Below, one piece after another: positions 19,179-29,318 of a DNA stretch of 64,000 nucleotides (position 1 is its first letter; each line of letters starts with the position of its first letter). The stretch comes from Pontibacterium sinense. Its GTDB lineage: Bacteria; Pseudomonadota; Gammaproteobacteria; Pseudomonadales; Balneatricaceae. Location of the stretch: NCBI RefSeq assembly GCF_015209595.1, contig NZ_JADEYS010000017.1, forward strand, positions 58,742 through 122,741, written 5' to 3'. The translations under genes and the position numbers were made by a program. The notes beneath the pieces are model-generated. The model made no database searches, had not been told where the DNA came from, and saw only the letters and a program-made list of their open reading frames with translations.

Positions 19179-21128
19179 ATGCTTTTTTACAGGTTGATCA
19201 CAACCCTGTTAACGCTTGGCTTATGCAGCATGCTTAACCTAGCGCACGCAAAACCCTTAGATTTTAAACACCTCTCTGCCGCACCCTATGTTCCCGACCG
19301 GGTGCTGGTTAAGTTTAAAGCGGGGTCTGCCGCAAGTGATATCGGACAAGCCCACCGCGCCGCTAAAGGGCAACACCGTTCCACTCTGGAGTCTATCGGC
19401 GTGCAGGTCATTCAAGTGCCCAGCGGGCATGTCCCGGCAGCTATGAAAGTGTACCAGTCTAACCCCAACGTCCTTTATGCCGAACCCGACTACTACCGGT
19501 TACTGGTCATGCCCAACGAGGAAGCGGGTCCCACCCCTGGAGGCGGAGCCAACTATTTTAGCGAACAGTGGTATCTGCACAATGAAGGACAGGACCACGC
19601 CTACGTCCTTACCAGCATTCTTGGTGAACAGATTGCCATCACCTCAGGTACGGTCGATGCCGATATCAATGCCCCTGCAGCCTGGGACCTGAATATTGGT
19701 CGGGCCACCACCGATCCCACAGCCGGCAATACCCCCAAAGTCGCCGTGCTCGATAGCGGTGCGGCCTGTCATACGCTGGAATTGGAGGGCAAGTGTATTG
19801 AACAGGTGAACGAAGTTGGCCTGTCGGCCGGTTATTTTGATAACTGTTCAGTCACCGACCCTGCCTGTGACAATCTGGGCCACGGTACATTCGTCAGCTC
19901 TGAAGTCGCAGCCAATACCAACAACGGAGAGGGTATGGCTGGCACTGGTTGGGCTACCAGCGTGGGTATTTTCAAAGTCTGTTATCAGGAGCTGGTCACC
20001 GACGGCATTAACTTTTTTACTGTCGGTTTGTGCCCTGTTTCTTACTCTGCTGCAGCCATTGAAAAAGCCTCACAGGATCTGTTTGAGGGTGGGCTTCTGG
20101 TACGCAGCCGCTATCACGTGATCACCATGAGCTATGGCAGCGACTGGCTCGACGCCGAAGGGAATATCAGCCCAACAACTCCATCCAACGCCGAATGTGA
20201 TGCCATCGCAGATGCCTGGGATCGTGGTGTGGTTGTGGTTGCGGCCGCTGGTAACAATGGCGATACCACACGGGTTTATCCCGCTGCCTGTACCCATCCG
20301 ATCAGCGGCGAATCAACCGTAATTTCCGTTGCCGCATCAGATCATAACGATGATCGCGCCAGCTTCTCCACGTACAGTTGGCCATCCGACCCCTGGGTTT
20401 CACTGGCCGCCCCTGGCGAAGCCATTTTCGGTATTCTCCCCGAGGTACAATGCGGTATTCCTGCGGGCAGCGATAGTTGTGTTAACTGGTGGGACGGTAC
20501 CTCAATGGCCGCTCCGCTAGTGGCCGGTGGTGCAGCACTGGTATGGACGGATCTGTACGAAGATAACGCAGGCCTGCCCGGTCCGGGCAGCTGTGATATT
20601 GACGGTGTGCCTTGTAATCAGGTGGTCCGACAACGCCTGCAAAACAGTGCGGCCACTGTCGGTGCCAACGGCCAGGATATGCTGAACTGGACCCAATACG
20701 GTCGCCTTGACCTTGCTGCGGCCGTGTCCGATCCGGTCCCGCCTGCGGATCCGCCACCCATTGCCGCATTCAGCTATAACTGTGCGGGCTATGATTGCAG
20801 CTTTGATGCCAACAGCGCATCGGGTAACGGCTTGTCATATGCTTGGGACTTTGGAGCCAACGGAGCAACCTCCAATACTGAAGCCAGCCACTATAACTAT
20901 GGCGGTAGCGGCAGCTATACGGTCACACTGATCGTAACAGACGCCGATTCGCGGACATCCACCGTTTCCGCTAGCGTTCGCCTCAAGAATGCTAAACGCA
21001 CTGTGAGTGGCGATGTCACTGCGGACAGTGGTGACGGAGGAGGAGATGGTGGTGACGGAGGTGATGGTGGTGATGGCGGCGGCAGTGGTAATTGCCCTCC
21101 TGGCAAAGCTGCAAAAGGAAAATGCTAA
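19179..21128 (+). CDS. secreted S8 (subtilisin-like) serine peptidase with PKD domain
   Basis: The ATG at 19179 is chosen because AGGAGG lies just upstream, giving 649 residues with signal peptide (ending LNLAHA, about 24). An I9-type propeptide follows (PDRVLVKFK...NVLYAEPDY, about 35-110). The catalytic triad is Asp192 (VLDSG), His235 (GHGT) and Ser442 (GTSMAAP), with oxyanion Asn359 (AAGNNGD). A PKD domain (about 525-605) with YAWDFG lies near the C-terminus. The tail is a Gly/Asp repeat ending in two cysteines (CPPGKAAKGKC). It should degrade extracellular protein; substrate range unknown. Confidence 0.93.
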   Translation: MLFYRLITTLLTLGLCSMLNLAHAKPLDFKHLSAAPYVPDRVLVKFKAGSAASDIGQAHRAAKGQHRSTLESIGVQVIQVPSGHVPAAMKVYQSNPNVLYAEPDYYRLLVMPNEEAGPTPGGGANYFSEQWYLHNEGQDHAYVLTSILGEQIAITSGTVDADINAPAAWDLNIGRATTDPTAGNTPKVAVLDSGAACHTLELEGKCIEQVNEVGLSAGYFDNCSVTDPACDNLGHGTFVSSEVAANTNNGEGMAGTGWATSVGIFKVCYQELVTDGINFFTVGLCPVSYSAAAIEKASQDLFEGGLLVRSRYHVITMSYGSDWLDAEGNISPTTPSNAECDAIADAWDRGVVVVAAAGNNGDTTRVYPAACTHPISGESTVISVAASDHNDDRASFSTYSWPSDPWVSLAAPGEAIFGILPEVQCGIPAGSDSCVNWWDGTSMAAPLVAGGAALVWTDLYEDNAGLPGPGSCDIDGVPCNQVVRQRLQNSAATVGANGQDMLNWTQYGRLDLAAAVSDPVPPADPPPIAAFSYNCAGYDCSFDANSASGNGLSYAWDFGANGATSNTEASHYNYGGSGSYTVTLIVTDADSRTSTVSASVRLKNAKRTVSGDVTADSGDGGGDGGDGGDGGDGGGSGNCPPGKAAKGKC

Positions 21129-21180
21129 AAGAGCTTTCACCTACTCACCCATGAATAGCTGAGCGACTAAAGACATTGAC

Positions 21181-21219
21181 GAGGAGCGGTCTGAACACAT
21201 CAGACCACTCCTCTTCTCT
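21181..21219. terminator. bidirectional terminator-like hairpin
   Basis: GAGGAGCGGTCTGA and TCAGACCACTCCTC pair with one mismatch around a 5-nt loop, followed by TTCTCT. It sits between the subtilase and the convergent cysteine hydrolase. Confidence 0.7.
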
Positions 21220-21227
21220 GCTACGTT

Positions 21228-21782
21228 CTAGGTCATTTCAGTCAGTAATTCCTTAGTATCTGCTATACGAGCATAAGCAAAGCCCAGCGCTGCCATAAAG
21301 GCTGCATGTACCTGTTTAGCAGGCACCGTAACACCGTTAAATTCCTGATCACGGGTCGCACAGGCATCCTGTGCAACCGTCACTTCGTAGCCAAAGTCTG
21401 CTGCAGCACGCACACCGGCATCAATGCACATGTGACTCATAGCTCCCACAACGACGATGTGCTCCACCTTCAACTCATCCAAAATCGCTTTCAGGTTCGT
21501 GTCGTGAAAGCTGTTTGCCGCATGCTTTAACACCACTGGCTCCCCTTCTTGTGCAGCAACACTGGAGTGAATCCAAGCACCTTCAGATCCTGCCGTAAAA
21601 AATGGCGCGTCTTGGCCCGCAAACTCATGTCGAACATGGACCACCGGCAGCCCCTGATGGCGGAATTCGGCCAGTAACTTCGCCCCATTATCTGCTGCAG
21701 CCTGCGTGCCCTCCAGCTCCCATTTTCCACCCGTAAAATAGTCGTTCTGAAAATCGATCAGTAGCAGTGCGGTATTCGCCAT
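21228..21782 (-). CDS. isochorismatase-family cysteine hydrolase
   Basis: Starting at the ATG at 21782 (GGAG 9 nt upstream) this is 184 residues. Catalytic residues fit the family: Asp in LLIDFQNDYF (about 10), Lys in VLKHAANSF (about 85) and Cys in GAMSHMCIDAG (about 118). The family hydrolyses amides or vinyl ethers such as nicotinamide, N-carbamoyl compounds or isochorismate; the substrate is not evident. It is divergent from a GlxA-type regulator, a frequent pairing for this subgroup. Confidence 0.88.
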   Translation of the reverse strand: MANTALLLIDFQNDYFTGGKWELEGTQAAADNGAKLLAEFRHQGLPVVHVRHEFAGQDAPFFTAGSEGAWIHSSVAAQEGEPVVLKHAANSFHDTNLKAILDELKVEHIVVVGAMSHMCIDAGVRAAADFGYEVTVAQDACATRDQEFNGVTVPAKQVHAAFMAALGFAYARIADTKELLTEMT

Positions 21783-21908
21783 TGGTTTTGTACTCCAGTT
21801 ATGCGTGGATGTGATCCGTTGTCGGCTCAATGAGAACTATTATCCCGCGCAACCGAACACTATACTGGAGTCAAATATGGCATATTTAACGCAAAAAACG
21901 ACAAATAC

Positions 21909-22862
21909 ATGAGTAGCAACACCACCACAATCAACATCGCCATTGTGCAATATCCGGGCGCAATGCAATCTGCCGTGGAAGGTCTTCGTGAGCTGTTTGG
22001 CCTGGCAAATCGACTCAGTACCGAGCACGATGCTCCTGCGCCCTTTAACATCTGTATTCAGGATGGATTGCTGATAACCGATGCAGACAATACAACCATG
22101 CCCTCACATCAGGTCATTATTCTTCCTCCCTGTATAGACGGCACGTATTACGGCGAAGAACATCAGACGCTGACACCATGGCTAAAGGCACAACACCAAC
22201 GCGGAGCGGTACTTTGCTCAGTCTGTGCCGGGGCATTTATTCTGGCACAAACAGGCCTGCTGGATCAGCGTCCCGCCACCACTCACTGGCTACTGGCTGA
22301 ACGTTTTAGCGAGCGCTTTCCCGCTGTATATCTGGATGACAACAAAATCCTGATCAACGATGGCGATCTGATTACCGCAGGTGGACTGATGGCCTGGCTG
22401 GATCTAGGACTGGAATTGGTTGCCCAGTTCGCGCACCCGGCTCTGATGCGGCAACTGGGTAAACAGTTGGTCGTGGATACAGGGCCGCGTGAACAACGCT
22501 ACTATCGCCGTTTTATGCCCCGGCTAAACCATGGCGACAGTACAATTTTGCAATCCCAGCATCATCTGCAACGTCACTTTCACGACAATCTCAGTGTTAA
22601 AGGTTTAGCCACCAGCAGTCATCTTACCGAACGCACATTCTTACGCCGCTTTGTGCGTGCCACTGGATTAAAGCCCAGCGAATATTTACAGCAATTGCGT
22701 GTCAGTAAAGCCTGCGATGCATTGGAATCATCCCAGTCTACGGTGGAAAAAATCGCATCTGAGGTGGGATACGAAGATGTCAGCGCCTTTCGAAAAGTAT
22801 TTATTAAGATTACCGGCCTGACACCGCGTGAGTTTCGTGCACGTTTCGGCTGCCACGCGTGA
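21909..22862 (+). CDS. GlxA-type AraC-family transcriptional regulator
   Basis: This 317-residue protein has an N-terminal DJ-1/PfpI-like domain (about 8-175; the elbow Cys is in SVCAGAFILAQTGLL) and a C-terminal AraC HTH pair (about 225-315; SEVGYEDVSAFRKVFIKITGLTPREFR). The family senses metabolites and usually acts on neighbouring genes. It is divergent from the cysteine hydrolase (126-bp gap). The ribosome-binding site is weak. Inducer unknown. Confidence 0.9.
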   Translation: MSSNTTTINIAIVQYPGAMQSAVEGLRELFGLANRLSTEHDAPAPFNICIQDGLLITDADNTTMPSHQVIILPPCIDGTYYGEEHQTLTPWLKAQHQRGAVLCSVCAGAFILAQTGLLDQRPATTHWLLAERFSERFPAVYLDDNKILINDGDLITAGGLMAWLDLGLELVAQFAHPALMRQLGKQLVVDTGPREQRYYRRFMPRLNHGDSTILQSQHHLQRHFHDNLSVKGLATSSHLTERTFLRRFVRATGLKPSEYLQQLRVSKACDALESSQSTVEKIASEVGYEDVSAFRKVFIKITGLTPREFRARFGCHA

Positions 22863-22962
22863 AATACGCTAAAGAAAAAATTCAAACAGCCGTTAAAAAT
22901 GAGTCTGAGTACACGCACAAATTCTGTCTGAATATCCTGAGAGCTGAGTAAAGGGACCTACC

Positions 22963-24585
22963 GTGATTTCGGATCAAGAGAACTGGAAGCAGAAATATCA
23001 CGCACTGAAAAAAGACTTTCAGGCCACGGAAAAGCAGCGTGATAAACAGGACAAGGTGAAACAACAACACACCGATCTTGTGTTGCAGATTACCCGACAG
23101 CTGGCACTTAATCTGCAAGGGTTTGATGCCATGCTGGACGGTCAGTTGGATGATCTGTTCAGTGCCCTGAATACAGAAGAAACAGCACCACTGAAGAAAG
23201 TGGCGAAGCAGCTGGATAAAGCCCTGCGTTCATCTCAAAACCGGAAAACACGTACCGCCGATGAAATACTGAGTGCGGTTAGACGCTGGATCAGTGAGCT
23301 GAAATCGTTAACCTCTCAGGAACAAACGCTCAACGCCCTCGAAGTGACCCGTAATCTAAGTCAGGATTCGGTCCATCAGTATTATGAAGTGCCATCGGTA
23401 CTCTCGAATATCCTGCGTCTGCAATCCGAAATAATGGATGGTCTGCACGAAGCCAGTCAGACCAACAATATTCCTGCGATTGATGAAGATACCCAACTGG
23501 TCTTGCATCACATAGCCGGCGACTTGCTGGAGCTGCTCGATGGTTTGCACCTTACATCGGCTCATCGCCAGAAGGCCGATGCCCTGATCCAACAACTGGA
23601 ACAAGGCTTTAGCCTTGATAACCTGCCCGGCATTATGCACAAGGTGGTACAACTGGTCAGCGACTGTAGCCGCAGCCTGAATGATGAATTTGAACGCTAC
23701 CTGCTGGATATCAGCCGACAGCTGGCGGATATGCAGGAGCTGTTGATACGCAGCCATAAAGCCCAGCAATCGAACAACCTCAGTCAAATGCAGCTGAACG
23801 AAGAGATGCAAACAGAGGTGGATTCTATAAAAGTCGTCACCAAGCGGGCGGCCAGCCTGAACCAGCTAAAACAGATGGTCACCTCACAGGTAAGCCGCAT
23901 TCAGGGAGCTGTTGATAACATCAAAGCCACCGAACAGCGTCGCCATCAGGAAGCTGAGCGTCGACATCAACGCTTAACTGCACAACTGAAAACGGTCGAA
24001 GCTGAAGCACAGCAGACCATGGCTCGGGTTGAAGAGGAGCGTCTGCGTTCACGCATCGATCCCCTCACTAAACTGCCAAACCGTACTGCCTACAACGAAC
24101 GTATCGGACAGGAACTGGAAAAGTTCCGCACCTACGAGCGACCACTATCTGTTGCAGTTTGCGATATCGATCACTTTAAAAAGGTCAACGATACCTACGG
24201 CCATCTCGCCGGAGATAAAGCGTTGCGCTTGCTCGCATCCGTCTTTATCGACAGCCTGCGTAACAGCGACTTTGTTGCCCGCTACGGCGGTGAAGAATTT
24301 ATTATTCTGATGCCTTCGACCCCCTGCGAAGAAGCGGCGCGGGTACTCGATAAACTGCGTGCAGCCATTGCTGCCAGCCCGTTTAACTTTAAAAGTGTGC
24401 CGGTCCCGATCACCATCTCGATGGGTGTCACAGAAGCAGGTATTGCTGATACTGCCGAAGAACTTTTCTCCAAAGCAGACAACCTGCTTTATCAAGCGAA
24501 GAAACAGGGACGTAACCGTTTGTGTGCAGATTACGCTTCTGACAATCGGGTTAATGACCCGTTGGAAAGCAGCGACTTGATCTAA
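22963..24585 (+). CDS. diguanylate cyclase with long coiled-coil N-terminus
   Basis: This 540-residue protein starts at GTG with AAGGGA upstream. Residues 1-350 are helical and charged with no membrane segment, so it is cytoplasmic. The GGDEF domain has active site GGEEF at 442-446, and RNSD five residues earlier is a product-inhibition I-site. It should make c-di-GMP from two GTP. The N-terminal sensor resembles no named domain I can identify. It is transcribed in the same direction as the next c-di-GMP gene, with a 134-bp gap containing a promoter candidate, so they are probably separate units. Confidence 0.9.
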   Translation: MISDQENWKQKYHALKKDFQATEKQRDKQDKVKQQHTDLVLQITRQLALNLQGFDAMLDGQLDDLFSALNTEETAPLKKVAKQLDKALRSSQNRKTRTADEILSAVRRWISELKSLTSQEQTLNALEVTRNLSQDSVHQYYEVPSVLSNILRLQSEIMDGLHEASQTNNIPAIDEDTQLVLHHIAGDLLELLDGLHLTSAHRQKADALIQQLEQGFSLDNLPGIMHKVVQLVSDCSRSLNDEFERYLLDISRQLADMQELLIRSHKAQQSNNLSQMQLNEEMQTEVDSIKVVTKRAASLNQLKQMVTSQVSRIQGAVDNIKATEQRRHQEAERRHQRLTAQLKTVEAEAQQTMARVEEERLRSRIDPLTKLPNRTAYNERIGQELEKFRTYERPLSVAVCDIDHFKKVNDTYGHLAGDKALRLLASVFIDSLRNSDFVARYGGEEFIILMPSTPCEEAARVLDKLRAAIAASPFNFKSVPVPITISMGVTEAGIADTAEELFSKADNLLYQAKKQGRNRLCADYASDNRVNDPLESSDLI

Positions 24586-24641
24586 CGTTCAATAATTACT
24601 GCTATTTTACCTGTCTGTGACATACATCCGTATTAATACCC

Positions 24642-24669
24642 TTGCATTATGTGGGTGTGGGCAGATAAT
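24642..24669 (+). promoter_or_regulatory. sigma-70-type promoter candidate
   Basis: TTGCAT (24642-24647) and GATAAT (24664-24669) are separated by 16 bp, 51 bp before the start of the 1020-aa c-di-GMP gene. Confidence 0.5.
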
Positions 24670-24719
24670 GATCTGTCCATACCGTTAGATAATTTGTAAC
24701 AGGGACCCGATACAGAAGA

Positions 24720-27700
24720 ATGCTAAAGGCACGAGAACCATCTCGATTTTTCGTTGGTATTCTGTATTTCTGCGTCTGGCTATTATTGCTTGGGAGCCTC
24801 CCTGCCCGCGCGACCCAGCCGGAGATTATCTTCACCGAAGAAGAGCAGGACTTTATCCAAAAACACCCCGTCATTCAGGTGGGCGGCGAGATGGATTGGG
24901 CACCCTGGGATTTTGTAGAAAACGGTCAGCATAAAGGGGTTGCCAGCGATTATCTGGACCTGATCTCTGAACGTACCGGACTCAAATTTAATGTCGTGAC
25001 AGGTCACAGCTGGTCCACCTTGCTGTCGATGACTAACGAGAAGAAACTGGATCTGCTCCCCGTGCTCTCATGGAGCGAAGCACGCGCGCGAACCCTCAAT
25101 TACACCCAATCCTTTATGCGTATCCGTCACTATGTGTTTGTCCGTAGTACGGTGGATACGATCAATAGCTATGACGACCTGAAGGGCAAAACCGTTGCGA
25201 TCCCTCGCGGTTATTCGCTGATGGCCTCGATGGAAAAAAACTATCCTCTGATTCGTATCAAACCGGTATCCGATCTGCTGGAAGCGATTGATGCTGTTAT
25301 TACGAACCGCGCCGATGCGGTCATCACCAGCACACCGATCATCAATTACTACCTGAAAGAAAACGACCTGTCTGGCTTAAAACCTGCATTCCCCTCTTCT
25401 ACAGGTATTAACGACATCCATATGGCGACCCGCCAGGATATGCCGCTGCTCCGCGACATCATCCAGAAAGCACTGGACAGCGTTGATGAGCTGACGCATA
25501 ACGCGATTATGGCCAAGTGGGCGGGTATGAACAGCTTGATCCCACAACACAGCCCGTCACTTGAGCTGAGCCGCCAGGAGAAAGCCTACCTGAGGGACAA
25601 AGGTCAGATTACCGCCTGTATTGATCCAAACTGGATGCCGTACGAAGGCTTTATAAAAGGTAAACACAGCGGTATGTCAGCGGACTATCTGGCGTATTTT
25701 TCCGAACAACTGAACATCCCCATTCAGACCATACCCAGCGGTTCCTGGAAGCAATCATTGCAGTACGCAAAAAACCGGCGCTGCGATATTCTGCCGCTGG
25801 CCAGCAACCGTAAGGAAAGGCGTAGTTACCTGAACTTTACGGCCGCATATATCGAAACCTCGCTGGCGCTCGCCACCCGTAATGATGCCTGGTTCTACTC
25901 TGACTTCAGTGAAATACAGGGTGAGAAGATCGGCATTATTAGCGGCTACTCTCCGGGTGATGTCATCCGTAAGAAATATCCCAAGATAGAGTTGGTGGAA
26001 CTCGCCAGTATTCAGGAAGGGTTAGAGCGGGTACGTCAGGGCGAACTGCTTGGTTTTCTCGATGCGCTACCGAGCCTGAGTTATCACATTCAGCAAGGCC
26101 ATTACGGCCAGCTGAAGATCAGCGGAAAATTTGAGTACAACTGGAACGTGGGCGTTGCAGCACGTAACGATGAGCCTCTGCTGGTGTCTGTCTTCAATAA
26201 AGTGATCGCGCATACGAGCGCCTCAACACATCAAAAAATTCGCAATAACTGGCTAGCGGTACGTTATGAAGAAGCCATCGATTACAGCCTGTTATGGAAG
26301 TCCCTGTCGGTTTTTGCGGTTATCCTTTTCCTGCTAGCCTTACGCTTTCGACAGATTGTTAAGCATCGTAACGAGATCAGCCGAAAGAACGCTGAACTGG
26401 CACTCATCAACTCACAGCTGGAACAGCAAACCGAAGCGGCGCGTCATATGGCGTTCCATGATCTGCTTACAGGTTTGCCTAACCGTTCTCAGCTATTGGA
26501 AAACCTCGACCATGCGATGAAGCTGGCAAAACGTCAGGAACGTAAACTGGCTGCGCTGTTTCTGGATCTGGACCGTTTTAAGTACATCAATGATTCTCTG
26601 GGTCACCATATTGGCGATGAACTGCTCAAAGTCGTGGCTGAGCGTGTACAGGCACGCTTGCGTAGCTCAGATACGTTAGCACGGCTCGGCGGAGATGAGT
26701 TCGTGATTTTGCTGGAATCACTGGACGACGACAGTACCCCGGCAATCGTGGCGCAGGATATTATCGATACCCTGCAACAGCCGCTGGAAGTCGCTGGCTA
26801 TCATCTCAATATCAGTGCCAGTATCGGCGTCGCATTCTTCCCCGATGATGCCCAGGATATTCACAACCTGATTAAAAACGCTGACAACGCGATGTATCAG
26901 GCGAAAGAGCTGGGGCGTAATCGCTTTCGTTATTACACCCGTGCCTTGTCCGAGGAAACAGATAAACGTCTGAAAACCGAATCAGCCCTGCGCGAAGCTC
27001 TGCAGAAAGACCAGTTCCATATGGTATTCCAACCCATCATCGATCTGAGGTCGATGGAGGTCAGCCATGCGGAAGCGCTGATCCGTTGGAATCATCCAGA
27101 GCTGGGGTTTGTCTCACCTGAATACTTCATCCCGATTGCCGAAGAGAACGGCCTGATCAATGACATTGGACTCTGGGTGGCCCGCCAGGCCTGTCATGCC
27201 TATAAAGGCTGGCTGCTGGAAGGTTTGATTCTGAACTCTGTGGCAATCAATGTATCCAGCGTACAGTTCAAAAAGGGGGACCTCGGCAGACAAATCCGGG
27301 AAATTCTGGAAGAAGAGGGGCTGGATGCACGGGCGATTGAAATCGAGATCACCGAACGTTATCTGATGGACCAGACCGAACACACGATCAAACACCTGAG
27401 CGCACTGAAAGATGCCGGGCACCTGATCTCGGTGGATGACTTTGGCGTAGGCTATTCATCCATGAGTTATATGAAACGCCTACCGCTCGACATCATTAAG
27501 ATAGACCGCTCTTTTATCACGGACTTAGCCGATGATGAGAATGATCGCCAGATCTCTCAGGCGATTATCAGTTTGTCACACAGCCTTGGCTATCGTGTCA
27601 CCGCTGAAGGCGTAGAAAACCCAGCTCAGCTCGAGTTTCTGGAGCACTGCCGCTGTGATTTTGCCCAAGGTTATCTGTTCAGCCGCCCCGTCACTGAAAC

Positions 27701-27782
27701 GCAGTTTATCGACACGGTGACTGAGGTTAACGACCGCCTGCGCAAACATAAACAGGGCTCGCCAGATCTGGCGATGTCATAA
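24720..27782 (+). CDS. sensor protein with two periplasmic solute-binding domains, GGDEF and EAL
   Basis: This 1020-residue protein has a signal/TM segment (about 12-30), two tandem SBP_bac_3 domains (about 45-275 and 285-525), a second TM (about 525-545), then GGDEF (GGDEF at 657-661, I-site RSSD upstream) and EAL (EAL at 785-787, with DDFGVGYSS and AEGVEN). Both catalytic sites look intact, so it can make and break c-di-GMP. SBP_bac_3 domains bind amino acids or similar small polar ligands. It sits next to the Liv operon, convergent with it, which is suggestive only. It ends in a terminator shared with livF. Confidence 0.93.
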   Translation: MLKAREPSRFFVGILYFCVWLLLLGSLPARATQPEIIFTEEEQDFIQKHPVIQVGGEMDWAPWDFVENGQHKGVASDYLDLISERTGLKFNVVTGHSWSTLLSMTNEKKLDLLPVLSWSEARARTLNYTQSFMRIRHYVFVRSTVDTINSYDDLKGKTVAIPRGYSLMASMEKNYPLIRIKPVSDLLEAIDAVITNRADAVITSTPIINYYLKENDLSGLKPAFPSSTGINDIHMATRQDMPLLRDIIQKALDSVDELTHNAIMAKWAGMNSLIPQHSPSLELSRQEKAYLRDKGQITACIDPNWMPYEGFIKGKHSGMSADYLAYFSEQLNIPIQTIPSGSWKQSLQYAKNRRCDILPLASNRKERRSYLNFTAAYIETSLALATRNDAWFYSDFSEIQGEKIGIISGYSPGDVIRKKYPKIELVELASIQEGLERVRQGELLGFLDALPSLSYHIQQGHYGQLKISGKFEYNWNVGVAARNDEPLLVSVFNKVIAHTSASTHQKIRNNWLAVRYEEAIDYSLLWKSLSVFAVILFLLALRFRQIVKHRNEISRKNAELALINSQLEQQTEAARHMAFHDLLTGLPNRSQLLENLDHAMKLAKRQERKLAALFLDLDRFKYINDSLGHHIGDELLKVVAERVQARLRSSDTLARLGGDEFVILLESLDDDSTPAIVAQDIIDTLQQPLEVAGYHLNISASIGVAFFPDDAQDIHNLIKNADNAMYQAKELGRNRFRYYTRALSEETDKRLKTESALREALQKDQFHMVFQPIIDLRSMEVSHAEALIRWNHPELGFVSPEYFIPIAEENGLINDIGLWVARQACHAYKGWLLEGLILNSVAINVSSVQFKKGDLGRQIREILEEEGLDARAIEIEITERYLMDQTEHTIKHLSALKDAGHLISVDDFGVGYSSMSYMKRLPLDIIKIDRSFITDLADDENDRQISQAIISLSHSLGYRVTAEGVENPAQLEFLEHCRCDFAQGYLFSRPVTETQFIDTVTEVNDRLRKHKQGSPDLAMS

Positions 27783-27803
27783 GGCCACAGACAAAAGTCA
27801 CAC

Positions 27804-27832
27804 AAAAAAACCGCCCGAAGGCGGTTTTTTTT
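27804..27832. terminator. bidirectional rho-independent terminator
   Basis: AAAAAAACCGCC and GGCGGTTTTTTTT form a perfect stem with a CGAA tetraloop, between the convergent SBP-GGDEF-EAL and livF genes. It works on both strands. Confidence 0.92.
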
Positions 27833-27850
27833 AAGAGCTTAGCGCGATGA

Positions 27851-28552
27851 TTAACCGCCGAGATAAGCCTTCTGTACGTCTTCATTAACCAGCAGATCTG
27901 CACCGGAACCTTCCAGTACTACGTGGCCATGTTCCAGTACGTAGCCGCGGTCTGCGATACGCAGGGCCTGGTTAGCGTTCTGTTCCACCAGAAAGATCGT
28001 CACACCTTCATCACGCAGCTTTTGAATGATGTCAAAAATCTGCTGAATGATAATCGGTGCTAGTCCCAAAGAGGGCTCATCCAGCAAGATCATACGAGGC
28101 TTGGACATCATGGCACGTCCAATCGCCAGCATCTGCTGTTCACCACCGGACATGGTACCCGCACGCTGACTGTAACGTTCACGCAGACGCGGGAACAGTT
28201 CCAATACGTGCTCGATGGTTTCTGCCGCTTCCGCTTTATCACGGAAATAACCGCCCATGGAAAGGTTCTCTTCCACGGTCATACCACCGAAGACACGACG
28301 GCCTTCCGGTACAATCGCCAAACCTTTCTGCATGATCTTATTGGTCGGTATACCGCTGATCTGCTCACCGTCAAAAGTGATGGTACCGGAGGTCGCCTGC
28401 GGATCACCACAGATCGTCATCATCAGGGTGGTTTTACCCGCACCGTTAGCACCAATCAGCGTAACGATTTCGCCCTGCTTCACTTCAACAGAGACATCGT
28501 GCAACGCCTGAATCGGCCCATAGTGGGTATTCACATTATCGATGCGCAGCAT
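27851..28552 (-). CDS. livF: branched-chain amino acid ABC transporter ATP-binding protein LivF
   Basis: This 233-residue ABC ATPase has Walker A GANGAGKTTL (about 34-43), signature MSGGEQQM and Walker B MILLDEPSLGLAP. It starts 1 nt after livG and is the last gene of the operon. LivF and LivG form the cytoplasmic ATPase pair that drives import of leucine, isoleucine, valine and related amino acids through LivH/LivM. Confidence 0.95.
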   Translation of the reverse strand: MLRIDNVNTHYGPIQALHDVSVEVKQGEIVTLIGANGAGKTTLMMTICGDPQATSGTITFDGEQISGIPTNKIMQKGLAIVPEGRRVFGGMTVEENLSMGGYFRDKAEAAETIEHVLELFPRLRERYSQRAGTMSGGEQQMLAIGRAMMSKPRMILLDEPSLGLAPIIIQQIFDIIQKLRDEGVTIFLVEQNANQALRIADRGYVLEHGHVVLEGSGADLLVNEDVQKAYLGG

Positions 28553-28553
28553 C

Positions 28554-29318
28554 TTATTCCTCCCCCAGATACGCTTTGATTACATCCGGATTATTCTTCA
28601 CTTCATCCGGTGTACCATTGGCCAGCGGTGCACCCTGCGCAATCACGTAGATATGATCGGAGATACCCATCACCAGCTTCATATCGTGTTCGATCAGCAA
28701 TACAGAGATCTCATGCTCATCGCGCAAACGTACGATCAGCTCATCCAGCTCTTTCGTTTCGTTCGGGTTCAGACCCGCTGCGGGCTCATCCAGCAACAAC
28801 AGTTCCGGCTGCGTCACCATGCAACGTGCTATCTCCAGTCGACGCTGCTGACCGTAGGCCAGGTTACCGGCTTCTCGGTTGGCAAATTCCAGCAGGTCCA
28901 TCTCTCTGAGCCAGTACACTGCACGGTCCATCGCTTCCTGTTCCTGACGGCGGTACGCCGCAGTCTTGAACAGGCCGGAGATCAGATCCGTTTTCAGGTG
29001 ACGATGCTGAGCGACCAGCATATTTTCAATCACCGTCATCTTGGAGAACAAACGCACGTGCTGGAAGGTACGCACCAGCCCCTTACGGGAGATCTGGAAA
29101 TCCTTCATGCCGGCAACTTGCTCACCGTTAAACACGACACTGCCATCGGTTGGGATATAGAATCCGGACAAGCAGTTGAAGACTGTCGTTTTACCTGCGC
29201 CATTCGGGCCGATAATCGACACAACCTGACGGTGTTTCACCGCCAGATCCACGTGATCGACCGCTACCAGACCGCCAAAGCGCATGGTCAGGCCGTTTAC
29301 ATCCAGCAATAGACTCAT
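28554..29318 (-). CDS. livG: branched-chain amino acid ABC transporter ATP-binding protein LivG
   Basis: This 254-residue ABC ATPase has Walker [10 protein letters not shown] (about 37-45), [13 protein letters not shown] as signature region and Walker [16 protein letters not shown]. The LivG-type ending with the C-terminal [13 protein letters not shown] is present. It overlaps the livM stop by 4 bp (ATGA) for translational coupling. Confidence 0.95.
   Translation of the reverse strand: MSLLLDVNGLTMRFGGLVAVDHVDLAVKHRQVVSIIGPNGAGKTTVFNCLSGFYIPTDGSVVFNGEQVAGMKDFQISRKGLVRTFQHVRLFSKMTVIENMLVAQHRHLKTDLISGLFKTAAYRRQEQEAMDRAVYWLREMDLLEFANREAGNLAYGQQRRLEIARCMVTQPELLLLDEPAAGLNPNETKELDELIVRLRDEHEISVLLIEHDMKLVMGISDHIYVIAQGAPLANGTPDEVKNNPDVIKAYLGEE

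Noticed and set aside
21050..21106. GGTGATGG-type tandem repeat read as a possible regulatory or CRISPR-like array
   Set aside because: It lies inside the subtilase frame and encodes a Gly/Asp linker; units are short and have no spacers.
28542..29312. 256-codon plus-strand frame opposite livG
   Set aside because: It mirrors an intact ABC ATPase gene; no independent support.
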